Part shown: piece by piece, positions 1 through 6,001 of the stretch
Position numbering within the stretch: the first letter of the stretch is position 1
Layout: every line of letters starts with the position of its first letter
NCBI GenBank assembly: GCA_964370625.1
Contig: CAYJKB010000047.1
Span: forward strand, 1-15,699
Direction of reading: 5' to 3'
Source: CAYJKB01 sp964370625
Lineage (GTDB): Bacteria > Bacillota > Clostridia > Oscillospirales > Butyricicoccaceae
DNA length: 15,699 nucleotides
Made by a program: the position numbers and the translations under genes
The notes under the pieces: generated by a model
What the model saw: the letters and a program-made list of their open reading frames with translations, nothing else
Database searches by the model: none
What the model was told of the DNA's origin: nothing

Positions 1-10
1 GCAGATAAAA

Positions 11-38
11 TAAAAAGGGATGTCGAGGACGCCATCCC
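11..38 (-). terminator. Rho-independent terminator at left edge
   Basis: Read on the minus strand, GGGATG (38–33) pairs with CATCCC (22–17). Inside, a G/A mismatch is followed by two further CG pairs around a TCCT loop, and the stem runs into TTTTTATTTTATC. The plus strand has no T-tract, so it acts on minus-strand transcription. It lies just beyond the mnmE terminator, so it is either a backup terminator or ends a short untranslated transcript. Confidence 0.6.
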
Positions 39-56
39 CTACTAGAGTAACATTGT

Positions 57-88
57 GATAAAAAGAAAAGGACGGTCTTCACCGTCCT
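57..88 (-). terminator. Rho-independent terminator of mnmE
   Basis: A perfect 8-bp stem (AGGACGGT with ACCGTCCT, 69–76/81–88) has a 4-nt loop and, read on the minus strand, is followed by TTTTCTTTTTATC. It begins 10 bp past the mnmE stop codon. It should end the rpmH-to-mnmE gene string here. Confidence 0.85.
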
Positions 89-98
89 AATTAAATAT

Positions 99-1463
99 TT
101 ACTTCCCTACACAGAAATTCTCAAAAATTCTAGCTACTATATCATCAGTTACAGTTTGTCCTGTAATTTCACCTAAAGCAGAAATTGCACCTTCAGCATC
201 CATAACAACTGCATCCGGAGTCATTCCTGATTGAGCAGAAAAGAATGCATGTTCACAATGTTCAGCAGCTCGAGCAAGTGCTGCAGCTTGTCTTGCACTT
301 GTGATAATTCCGCCATCATATTCTGTATCAGAAAGCCCAATCATATCGCTGATTTTATCAATCATTTGATCAATACCTTGTGAGCTCTTAGCACAAATAC
401 TAACTACATTTTCGTAATTAGTATGAATCTCTGTAAGATCAATATTTTGAGCTAAATCTGATTTATTAATTACAGCAAGTGATTTTTTATGTGCTGTCCT
501 TGCAATGCACATAAGGTCATCATCGTCTAAAGCACGACTGCCATCAAAAACTGCAACAATAAAATTAGATTCTTTTGCTTTTTGCATAGCACGTTCAACA
601 CCAATTTTTTCTACAGGATCGATTGTTGAACGAAGCCCAGCTGTATCAGAAATACGTAGCAAAATCGGACCTGCTTTAACAGTTTCTTCAATAATATCAC
701 GAGTTGTCCCAGGAATATCTGTAACTATCGCTCTATCAAAACCAATTAATGCATTTAAAAGTGAACTCTTGCCTACGTTAGGTTTTCCTACTATGGTACA
801 AGGAATACCATGTTTAATAATGCGTCCACGTTCAAAACTTTCAGCTAAACGGAAAAGCATATTAGTTGCTTCGTGTAAAGTTTCCATTGTGTTTTCAAAT
901 ATAAAAGGGTCAATATCCTCATCAGGATAATCTACAACTGCATGAAAATGTGCCACAATATCAACTAAATTATCACGCACTTTCATAATACGTTTGCCAA
1001 TTTCACCCGAAACTTGTGCACTAGCATTTTGAGCTGCTTGAATAGTTTCAGCTGTAATTAAATCATGTACAGCTTCTGCTGCTGATAAATCCATTTTATT
1101 ATTCAAAAATGCACGTTTTGTAAATTCTCCAGGTTGTGCCATAATAGCACCTACATGGAAAAAATGTGCTAATGTTTCTTCCAAAATTGCTGGTGCACCA
1201 TGACAATGAATTTCAACCATATCTTCACCAGTATAGCTATCAGGTGCTTTCATATAAACAGCTAAACAATTATCAATTACATTTTCTTTTCGTGATAATA
1301 ATTTGCCATAATACATATGCCTCGGCTTTAAATTATCTACATTTTTATTGTTTGGCATAAATACTTTTAAAAGCATTTCCAATGCATCTTTTCCTGATAA
1401 ACGCACAATTCCAATAGGTCCTGCGCAAATCCCTGTAGCAATAGCAGCAATAGTATCTCCCAT
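99..1463 (-). CDS. mnmE: tRNA uridine-5-carboxymethylaminomethyl(34) synthesis GTPase MnmE
   Basis: MnmE is a cytoplasmic GTPase that works with MnmG to place a (carboxymethyl)aminomethyl group on the wobble uridine U34 of certain tRNAs. The 454-residue length is normal for the family. Residues 1–120 resemble the formyl-tetrahydrofolate-binding domain. A helical domain is interrupted by a Ras-like G domain with P-loop GKPNVGKS (226–233), TDIPGTTRD (248–256), DTAG (273–276) and NKSD (333–336). The protein ends in CVGK (451–454), carrying the family's C-terminal Cys. The start is supported by GGAGGGGAG about 5 nt upstream of the ATG. It lies downstream of jag, with a possible promoter of its own (1514–1541). 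MnmG often follows directly in Firmicutes, but here two terminators follow instead. All key motifs are intact. Confidence 0.97.
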   Translation of the reverse strand: MGDTIAAIATGICAGPIGIVRLSGKDALEMLLKVFMPNNKNVDNLKPRHMYYGKLLSRKENVIDNCLAVYMKAPDSYTGEDMVEIHCHGAPAILEETLAHFFHVGAIMAQPGEFTKRAFLNNKMDLSAAEAVHDLITAETIQAAQNASAQVSGEIGKRIMKVRDNLVDIVAHFHAVVDYPDEDIDPFIFENTMETLHEATNMLFRLAESFERGRIIKHGIPCTIVGKPNVGKSSLLNALIGFDRAIVTDIPGTTRDIIEETVKAGPILLRISDTAGLRSTIDPVEKIGVERAMQKAKESNFIVAVFDGSRALDDDDLMCIARTAHKKSLAVINKSDLAQNIDLTEIHTNYENVVSICAKSSQGIDQMIDKISDMIGLSDTEYDGGIITSARQAAALARAAEHCEHAFFSAQSGMTPDAVVMDAEGAISALGEITGQTVTDDIVARIFENFCVGK

Positions 1464-1513
1464 TTGCTCCCCTCCTAAAGCTTACATTTACAAATAAATA
1501 TTATTTTATTTGC

Positions 1514-1541
1514 ATTATATATTAACATATCAAATGTTCAA
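1514..1541 (-). promoter_or_regulatory. Possible sigma-70-type promoter for mnmE
   Basis: On the minus strand, TTGAAC (1541–1536), a 16-bp spacer and TATAAT (1519–1514) lie about 50 bp upstream of the mnmE start. In such an A/T-rich gap a chance match is possible. The long jag–mnmE gap (196 bp) makes a separate promoter reasonable. Confidence 0.5.
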
Positions 1542-1588
1542 TTCAAAACTAATTGTATAATTTTACATTAAATAACTTTTTGTATAAT

Positions 1589-1669
1589 CGACAGTATGTC
1601 GCTTAAATATCTGTTTAAGTATATACAGACGGACATAAAATGCCCGCCTGTAGATTAAATTAATCTATA
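1589..1669 (-). other. Run of hairpins between jag and mnmE
   Basis: On the minus strand four stems follow one another. TAGATTA/TAATCTA (1653–1669) overlaps the jag stop codon. An 11-bp stem (TACAGGCGGGC with GTCCGTCTGTA, 1624–1652) contains two G·U pairs. CTTAAA/TTTAAG spans 1602–1619 and CGACA/TGTCG spans 1589–1601. The wobble pairs form only in the minus-strand RNA, which points to a transcribed structure. None is followed by a strong T-tract, so RNA processing or 3'-end protection is as likely as termination. Confidence 0.5.
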
Positions 1670-2328
1670 GAAGTTTTTTCTTTTTTATTAAAATTTCTAT
1701 TATTTGCTAAAGCAACAACAACACGTCTATTTGGTTCGTTCCCAGTTGAATAAGTTGTAATTCCTCTGAAATCTTGAAGCGCAGCATGAATAATGCGACG
1801 TTCATAAGGGTTCATAGGTTCAAGTGTCATATTTTTACGAGCTTTAAGCACTTTACCTGCCATTTTACGTGCAAGACGTTCTAATGATTCTTGACGTTTT
1901 TGGCGATAATTTTCTGTATCGATTGAAATTTTAATATGCTTTTCGCTATTATTATTAACAGCTAAAGAAGTTAGATATTGAATAGCATCTAAAGTATCGC
2001 CACGACGACCAATAACAGCACCCATATCAGCACCAGTAATTTCAATATTGATAATTTCTTCATTACGAGTTAAAATAGCAGATTTGCCTTCAATACCCAT
2101 TTTTTCAAGTAAACCATCAATAAATGTAAGTGCAGATGCACCCGCATCAATAACTTCATCAAACGTGATTTTTACTTTTGCTAAAGCTGCTCCAAAGCCT
2201 AAAAAGCCTGATTTTTCTTTAGCAATAACTTCAACTGTAACGTTATCACGTTCCATATTTACAATATCAAGTGCATTTTGAATGGCAATATCTATAGTTT
2301 GCCCTTCTGCCTCAATAGTTTTCATCAT
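1660..2328 (-). CDS. jag: Jag/KhpB-type KH-R3H RNA-binding protein
   Basis: This is the SpoIIIJ-associated protein Jag (also called KhpB or EloR), a cytoplasmic single-strand nucleic-acid-binding protein linked in Firmicutes to cell elongation and sporulation. The 222 residues show three domains in order. The N-terminal Jag domain has FLGFG (42–46), the KH domain has its GRRG loop (107–110), and the R3H domain has NPYERRIIH with Arg177 and His181. The tail is basic and low in complexity. The start is one of two adjacent ATG codons, with GGAGA about 8 nt upstream of the first. It follows yidC after a 75-bp gap holding a perfect palindrome, the usual order for this operon. Confidence 0.95.
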   Translation of the reverse strand: MMKTIEAEGQTIDIAIQNALDIVNMERDNVTVEVIAKEKSGFLGFGAALAKVKITFDEVIDAGASALTFIDGLLEKMGIEGKSAILTRNEEIINIEITGADMGAVIGRRGDTLDAIQYLTSLAVNNNSEKHIKISIDTENYRQKRQESLERLARKMAGKVLKARKNMTLEPMNPYERRIIHAALQDFRGITTYSTGNEPNRRVVVALANNRNFNKKEKTSID

Positions 2329-2348
2329 AGCTTATCTCTCCATTTCAT

Positions 2349-2374
2349 AATCAAATTTAAATTTAAATTTGATT
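2349..2374. repeat. 26-bp perfect palindrome between yidC and jag
   Basis: The left arm AATCAAATTTAAA is followed directly by its exact reverse complement, with no spacer. It lies in the 75-bp yidC–jag gap, about 20 bp upstream of the jag ribosome binding site. It could be a protein-binding site or an RNA stem that affects jag translation. It is not a typical terminator, because it has no G/C pairs apart from one per arm. Confidence 0.75.
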
Positions 2375-2396
2375 TTAATTAAATAAAGACGTAAAT

Positions 2397-2418
2397 CCTA
2401 CAATTATTTTTTTGTAGG
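2397..2418 (-). other. Hairpin over the yidC stop codon
   Basis: On the minus strand, CCTACAA (2418–2412) pairs with TTGTAGG (2403–2397) around an A-rich loop that contains the end of the yidC reading frame. No T-tract follows, so it is unlikely to be a terminator. It may stabilise the yidC mRNA end. Confidence 0.4.
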
Positions 2419-3288
2419 TTTATTGTTTCCAGGTGACACAGTTTCATTTCTTTTCTTTTCCACTGCAAGATACCAATTGATTAAATATTCTTGAACTACT
2501 AACATAACGTTACCTGTAATCCAATAAATACCAACTGCAGTTGGAAGCATAAATGCAAACCAAGCAGACATTAAAGGCATCATAAGCATAGTTGTTTTCA
2601 TTGATTGAGCCATAGGATTATTAGCCGCTGTTGGGTTAGTTTTCGCCATGGATCTTTGTGAAAGGAATGAATAAAGATAAGAAGTTGCCGCTGAAATAAT
2701 TGGCACTAACCAAAGTACGCTAAGTGCTCCAATATCTGGAGTTTGTGCTAGGTTAATCCCTAAAAAGTTGTAATCTAATGCTACGATATTAGGTGAAATA
2801 TCTTGTACAAGGTTGAAATTATTATAAATTTCATTTGCCAAAGTAATTTCAATAGTACGGGCATTTTCAGCCATTTCAATTCCTAAACGTGATGCAACTT
2901 CAGCAATTTCTTCAACGCTTAAGCCCATCATAAATTTAAGAGGTTGTTGTACTACATAATAAAGAGCTATCATAATTGGGAATTGCACAAGCATTGGAAG
3001 ACAACCACCCATTGGGTTTACGCCTTCTTCTTTATAAAGCTTTTGCATTTCCTGACCTAATTTTTCACGATTGTTTTTATATTTCTTTTGTAGTTCTTGA
3101 ATTTTTGGTTGTATAGCTGCAGTTTTTGCTGTGCTACGCTTTGTTTTCACTGTAAGTGGCATCAAGACTAAACGAAATACTACTGTAAAGATAATAATTG
3201 CAATTCCATAACTACCAATTAGATTATAAAGTTCCATCAATATAATCCCAAGAGGCCTTGTTATTGCAACATCCATTAAAGCGCCCAT
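2404..3288 (-). CDS. yidC: Membrane protein insertase YidC/Oxa1 family
   Basis: YidC inserts proteins into the cytoplasmic membrane, alone or with SecYEG. The 294-residue length fits the Gram-positive form, which lacks the large periplasmic domain of the E. coli protein. The first clear membrane segment (about 24–46) contains the conserved Arg39 of the hydrophilic groove. A basic loop (47–90, KTKRS…QKLYKEEGVNP) is followed by GGCLPMLVQFPIMIALYYVV (94–113) and further hydrophobic segments near 188–205, 232–250 and 252–270. The C-terminus is lysine-rich. Unlike many Firmicute homologues there is no lipobox; the protein starts directly before the insertase domain. GGAGC lies 5 nt upstream of the ATG. 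It sits between yidD and jag, the classical order. Confidence 0.96.
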   Translation of the reverse strand: MGALMDVAITRPLGIILMELYNLIGSYGIAIIIFTVVFRLVLMPLTVKTKRSTAKTAAIQPKIQELQKKYKNNREKLGQEMQKLYKEEGVNPMGGCLPMLVQFPIMIALYYVVQQPLKFMMGLSVEEIAEVASRLGIEMAENARTIEITLANEIYNNFNLVQDISPNIVALDYNFLGINLAQTPDIGALSVLWLVPIISAATSYLYSFLSQRSMAKTNPTAANNPMAQSMKTTMLMMPLMSAWFAFMLPTAVGIYWITGNVMLVVQEYLINWYLAVEKKRNETVSPGNNKPTKK

Positions 3289-3301
3289 TTAATGCTCCAT
3301 T

Positions 3302-3324
3302 CTGCTAATTTTCTGAAAATCAGC
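3302..3324 (-). other. Hairpin just upstream of the yidC ribosome binding site
   Basis: On the minus strand TGCTGATTTT pairs with AAAATTAGCA (10 bp, one G·U pair, 3-nt loop CAG). It ends 3 bp before the GGAGC Shine-Dalgarno of yidC, so it could influence ribosome access or mark an mRNA processing site. The G·U pair favours the minus-strand RNA. Confidence 0.5.
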
Positions 3325-3370
3325 AAGATTATTTTTAAAAACACCTAGAATTATTCACATTCATGTGTTT

Positions 3371-3583
3371 TTACGGCACAGGGTCATAGACATCGTGCCT
3401 AGAAAAAGGGTGACATCTCAATAGCCTTTTAAACGCCAAAAAACTGCCCTTTAAAGCACCATATTTATTAATTGCTTCAAGTGCATATGAAGAACAAGTC
3501 GGAATATATCTACATTTCGGCCCGAAATAAGTAGAAATATATTTTCTATAAAATTTTATTAAAAAAATTAATATAGTTTTCAT
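3371..3583 (-). CDS. yidD: Membrane protein insertion efficiency factor YidD
   Basis: YidD is a small membrane-associated protein thought to help YidC-dependent insertion. The 70 residues are the normal length. The N-terminal amphipathic/hydrophobic stretch (about 1–20) is followed by the family signature YIPTCSSYA (26–34), with Cys24 and Cys30, and later the conserved LLRCHPFSRHDVYDPVP end (54–70). The start codon lies only 3 bp after the rnpA stop. Its ribosome binding site is weak (AGAAAG further upstream), so translational coupling to rnpA is likely. An 82-bp gap separates it from yidC. Confidence 0.95.
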   Translation of the reverse strand: MKTILIFLIKFYRKYISTYFGPKCRYIPTCSSYALEAINKYGALKGSFLAFKRLLRCHPFSRHDVYDPVP

Positions 3584-3586
3584 CTT

Positions 3587-3946
3587 TTATGACTTTCTCT
3601 TTTGTGTGTTATCTGACTTTTTAAAAAGATTAATGATTGCTTTTTCAAAGGAATTCTTTAAATCGCTAAATTGCACATCATGAATTTTTGCACGTGCAAC
3701 AATAACCATATCTATATTAGCTGGCAATTGTTCTTCATAAATAGTATATACTTCACGAAATTTTCGTTTAATAGCATTTCTTGTAACTGCTTTTCCAATT
3801 TTGGTTGACACAGTTAAACCTAATCTTCGAAAATTATTTTTTGAATACATAAAATATATAGCCACTGATTTATCAGCATAGAATTTTCCTCTGGAATAAA
3901 GCCGTCTAAAGTCTCGATTTTCTTTTAAAGATATTGTATTTTTCAT
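3587..3946 (-). CDS. rnpA: Ribonuclease P protein component
   Basis: This is the protein subunit of RNase P, which binds the catalytic RNA and helps mature the 5' ends of tRNAs. The 119 residues match the family length. The N-terminus MKNTISLKENRDFRRLY is typical. The RNR signature is present as RNAIKRKFRE (56–65), with the basic helix that contacts RNA, and the C-terminus is lysine-rich. No good Shine-Dalgarno precedes the ATG: the upstream 20 nt are A/T-rich without GGAGG. The protein homology nevertheless fixes the start. It is followed 3 bp later by yidD. The gap to rpmH is unusually long (292 bp) and contains a hairpin and a possible promoter, so rnpA may be expressed partly apart from rpmH. 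Confidence 0.96.
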   Translation of the reverse strand: MKNTISLKENRDFRRLYSRGKFYADKSVAIYFMYSKNNFRRLGLTVSTKIGKAVTRNAIKRKFREVYTIYEEQLPANIDMVIVARAKIHDVQFSDLKNSFEKAIINLFKKSDNTQKRKS

Positions 3947-4093
3947 TTTTCAAATAGAAAAAGGTAATTTTAAAATAAAAGTGCCCTTGTCTTAAAATAA
4001 ACCTTTTCTTTAGCTCAAATTTGTTGCTAAAGCTAATAAAGTAAATTAAATTTACCCTATCTAAATAAATCTTAATAAAGTATTATATGCATA

Positions 4094-4121
4094 ATAATAC
4101 TTCATTTTTCAGAAATTGCAA
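4094..4121 (-). promoter_or_regulatory. Possible promoter for rnpA
   Basis: On the minus strand, TTGCAA (4121–4116), a 16-bp spacer and TATTAT (4099–4094) lie about 150 bp upstream of rnpA, after the hairpin that follows rpmH. The region is A/T-rich, so the match is only suggestive. Confidence 0.35.
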
Positions 4122-4185
4122 CAGTTAATTGCAAATTTCTTAAAAAAGTTTGCAAACCAGTTTTGGAAATAACTTCCTTTAAAGA

Positions 4186-4220
4186 AATAAAATGACCGCC
4201 CCACAAAATGTTGACGGTCA
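4186..4220 (-). terminator. Hairpin with T-run after rpmH, possible terminator or attenuator
   Basis: On the minus strand TGACCG (4220–4215) pairs with CGGTCA (4198–4193) around a 16-nt loop and is followed by TTTTATTTCTTT. It lies 18 bp past the rpmH stop. A partial terminator here would give more L34 mRNA than rnpA mRNA. The loop is long for a strong terminator. Confidence 0.5.
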
Positions 4221-4238
4221 ATTATACTTAAATTCGGC

Positions 4239-4373
4239 TTAGTGAGTTAGGCGAGATCTGCCTTTTGCTCTTCTGCTTGCAAGTACTTTTCTGCCGCTAG
4301 CAGTTTTCATTCTTTTGCGGAAACCGTGTACTTTGCTACGATGACGCTTTTTAGGTTGATAAGTTCTAAGCAT
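4239..4373 (-). CDS. rpmH: 50S ribosomal protein L34
   Basis: L34 is a small basic protein of the large ribosomal subunit. The gene encodes 44 residues, starting MLRTYQPKKRHRSKVHGFRK and ending RAKGRSRLTH, which is the complete canonical L34 sequence at its usual length. A strong Shine-Dalgarno (GGGAGGTG, 4388–4381) lies about 7 nt upstream of the ATG. A consensus promoter is found about 95 bp upstream. It heads the minus-strand string rnpA–yidD–yidC–jag–mnmE. In many Firmicutes dnaA lies directly on the other side. Here eight accessory genes intervene. Confidence 0.97.
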   Translation of the reverse strand: MLRTYQPKKRHRSKVHGFRKRMKTASGRKVLASRRAKGRSRLTH

Positions 4374-4422
4374 GTAAAAACACCTCCCATTTTAATAGTA
4401 AAAATGTGGGCACCGACACAAT

Positions 4423-4435
4423 CCTGAAAGTCAGG
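4423..4435 (-). other. Small hairpin in the rpmH leader
   Basis: CCTGA and TCAGG form a 5-bp stem with a 3-nt loop in the roughly 90-nt rpmH leader, between promoter and ribosome binding site. Its role is unknown; it could be chance. Confidence 0.3.
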
Positions 4436-4467
4436 CACATGTCGCTACCTACTGCATGATACCTTAT

Positions 4468-4497
4468 ATTATATAATCAAAAACCCTAGTTTGTCAA
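4468..4497 (-). promoter_or_regulatory. Strong promoter for rpmH
   Basis: On the minus strand, a perfect TTGACA (4497–4492) and a perfect TATAAT (4473–4468) are separated by 18 bp. Transcription should start near 4461 and give a leader of about 90 nt. No DnaA boxes overlap it. Confidence 0.8.
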
Positions 4498-4606
4498 TCA
4501 GTTTTTAACATTTTCCTTATATTTTTCCTGAAATAATTTAAATTGTGGTATCTATTCTAATTAAATACAACATATAGTGTCAATTTGTAAATAAAAATTT
4601 TACCTA

Positions 4607-4635
4607 TTGAAATAACGACAAAAATAGTATATAAT
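4607..4635 (+). promoter_or_regulatory. Promoter for the thioesterase gene
   Basis: TTGAAA (4607–4612), a 17-bp spacer and TATAAT (4630–4635) stand about 70 bp upstream of the ATG at 4705. It is divergent from the rpmH promoter and close to consensus. Confidence 0.75.
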
Positions 4636-4704
4636 AAAATCCATCGAAATATAATATTTTAACAATAAATTACAAATAGTAATAATATAAAAGGAGTGAA
4701 AAAA

Positions 4705-5139
4705 ATGAATTTAGGTGAAAAAATTAAAGAAATTATGGAATACGATGCACTTCAGCACAAAGAAGGTTTTAATAGCTTGCTAAAGCCAACATTTGTAAGT
4801 GCTAATAATGAACAAAATAGTTTTATAATTCAATATGAATTACAGCCTTGGCAACTTAATCCTCGTGGTGAACTTCATGGTGGAATTGTATCAGCTTTGT
4901 TTGATCTTGGCATGGGATATGGTGCTGTGGCTATGTCCGGCGGGTTTAGTGTTGCAACAGCTGATTTAACCATTGGTTTTCTTGATAGAGTTGATGGTGC
5001 TGATAAAATTTTAGTTGAAGTTACAATTCAAAAAGCTGGAAAACTTTTAATTCGTATGCGTGCAGATGCTACAAGTCTTCAAACTGGGAAAATTGTTGCA
5101 ACAGCAGTTGGCACATTTGTTCCTTTAAGAAAATCATAA
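4705..5139 (+). CDS. PaaI-like hotdog-fold thioesterase
   Basis: This is a predicted cytoplasmic acyl-CoA thioesterase of the single-domain hotdog superfamily; the acyl substrate cannot be told from sequence. The 144 residues hold the signature NPRGELHGGIVSALFD, with His58-Gly-Gly and Asp67 in the positions used by PaaI/YbgC-like enzymes. A hotdog-like beta pattern follows (TADLTIGFLDRV, KILVEVTIQKAGKLLIRMRADA, ATAVGTFVPL). An in-frame GTG lies at 4696, but the ATG at 4705 is preferred because AAAGGAG is 8 nt upstream and the GTG would sit inside that Shine-Dalgarno. It is a single-gene unit with its own promoter and terminator, the first accessory gene after rpmH. No functional link to the corrinoid genes is evident. 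Confidence 0.85.
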   Translation: MNLGEKIKEIMEYDALQHKEGFNSLLKPTFVSANNEQNSFIIQYELQPWQLNPRGELHGGIVSALFDLGMGYGAVAMSGGFSVATADLTIGFLDRVDGADKILVEVTIQKAGKLLIRMRADATSLQTGKIVATAVGTFVPLRKS

Positions 5140-5146
5140 TTATTTT

Positions 5147-5177
5147 AAAGTGTAACTGTGTAGTTACACTTTTTTTA
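5147..5177 (+). terminator. Rho-independent terminator of the thioesterase gene
   Basis: An 11-bp perfect stem (AAAGTGTAACT with AGTTACACTTT), a GTGT loop and a T-run lie 7 bp after the stop codon. Confidence 0.88.
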
Positions 5178-5269
5178 TATGGAATTTTTCTTTCTCGTGC
5201 TATGTTCCTTGCCTATTTACAAATATGTCACCAAATGATGCTTTTAATAAATTTCTTTTTTGCACATAA

Positions 5270-5306
5270 GTTAAAAAAGGTTGCAACTTATAAAAGCTGC
5301 AACCTT
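5270..5306 (-). terminator. Rho-independent terminator of the corrinoid protein gene
   Basis: On the minus strand AAGGTTGCAGC pairs with GTTGCAACCTT (11 bp, one G·U pair) around an 8-nt loop, followed by TTTT. It begins 23 bp past the corrinoid gene stop and closes the regulator–corrinoid operon. The 92 bp between this and the thioesterase terminator show nothing further. Confidence 0.85.
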
Positions 5307-5328
5307 AAATTTCATTAATAACTTAAAA

Positions 5329-5967
5329 TTAAGCGCCTTGGCAAATTTTAAGAGCAGCTTCAGCAGCAGATGCAGCGTCAGCAGTGTAACAGTCAGCACC
5401 GATGCTGTCTGCATATGCTTGAGTGATAGGAGCACCACCAACCATAATTTTAACTTTACCTTTAATTGATGAAGCGTTAACAGCTTCAACAACAGTTTTC
5501 ATTTCGCCCATAGTTGTAGTTAAAAGAGCTGAACAAGCGATGATTTGTGCATTGTGCTCAATAGCAGCATCGATGTAAGCTTGAGTAGCTACGTCAGTAC
5601 CGATATCAACAACTTTAAGACCTTTACCTTCCATCATCATACGAACAAGGTTTTTACCGATATCATGAAGGTCACCTTTAACAGTACCTAAAATAACAAC
5701 GCCGGCTTCAGTTGCACCTGATTCCATTAATAGAGGTTTTAAAACTTCCATACCTTTGTTCATAGCACGTGCTGCGATAAGAACTTCAGGAACGAAGATT
5801 TCATTGTTTTTAAATCTACCACCAACGATGTCCATACCAGCTAGTAGGCCTTCGTTTAGAATTACTCCAGCAGATGTGCCTTCGTCGATAGCTTCTTGAA
5901 CTAGACGTACAACGTCTTTTGCTTTACCTTTTTGTAGGAATTCACTGATTTCTAATAATTTGCTCAT
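5329..5967 (-). CDS. Corrinoid (B12-binding) methyltransferase carrier protein
   Basis: This is a predicted methyl-accepting corrinoid protein of the MtaC/MtmC/MttC type. In that family a substrate-specific methyltransferase moves a methyl group onto the bound Co(I) corrinoid, and a second enzyme passes it to tetrahydrofolate or another acceptor. The 212-residue length is typical. An N-terminal helical cap (about 1–85, with NNEIFVPEVLIAARAM) precedes the Rossmann-like B12 domain carrying GDLHDIGKN (98–106); His101 would be the lower axial cobalt ligand. SALLTTTM and GGAPITQAYADSIGAD are the other B12-fold signatures. AAAGGAG precedes the ATG. It lies 34 bp downstream of the AraC-type gene and opposite the RACE activator. 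No MtaB/MttB-like methyltransferase is in the window, so the substrate is unknown. Confidence 0.92.
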   Translation of the reverse strand: MSKLLEISEFLQKGKAKDVVRLVQEAIDEGTSAGVILNEGLLAGMDIVGGRFKNNEIFVPEVLIAARAMNKGMEVLKPLLMESGATEAGVVILGTVKGDLHDIGKNLVRMMMEGKGLKVVDIGTDVATQAYIDAAIEHNAQIIACSALLTTTMGEMKTVVEAVNASSIKGKVKIMVGGAPITQAYADSIGADCYTADAASAAEAALKICQGA

Positions 5968-6001
5968 TTTGGGTTTCTCCTTTAAATTTGGTTTTTATAA
6001 A

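Noticed and set aside
505..930. 141-codon plus-strand reading frame opposite mnmE
   Set aside because: It is antisense to the conserved MnmE G domain; serine-rich composition is typical of antisense frames. No start signal is seen.
3351..3359. TTATTCACA, an isolated DnaA box between yidD and yidC
   Set aside because: It fits TTWTNCACA but stands alone, far from the origin cluster. A single 9-mer match is expected by chance in this A/T-rich sequence.
4696..4704. GTG start for the thioesterase, three codons upstream
   Set aside because: The GTG overlaps the Shine-Dalgarno AAAGGAG, which is correctly spaced for the ATG at 4705.
5271..5492. 73-codon reading frame on the minus strand overlapping the corrinoid gene end
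   Set aside because: It is a leucine-rich shadow frame over the corrinoid coding sequence and its terminator, without a start signal.
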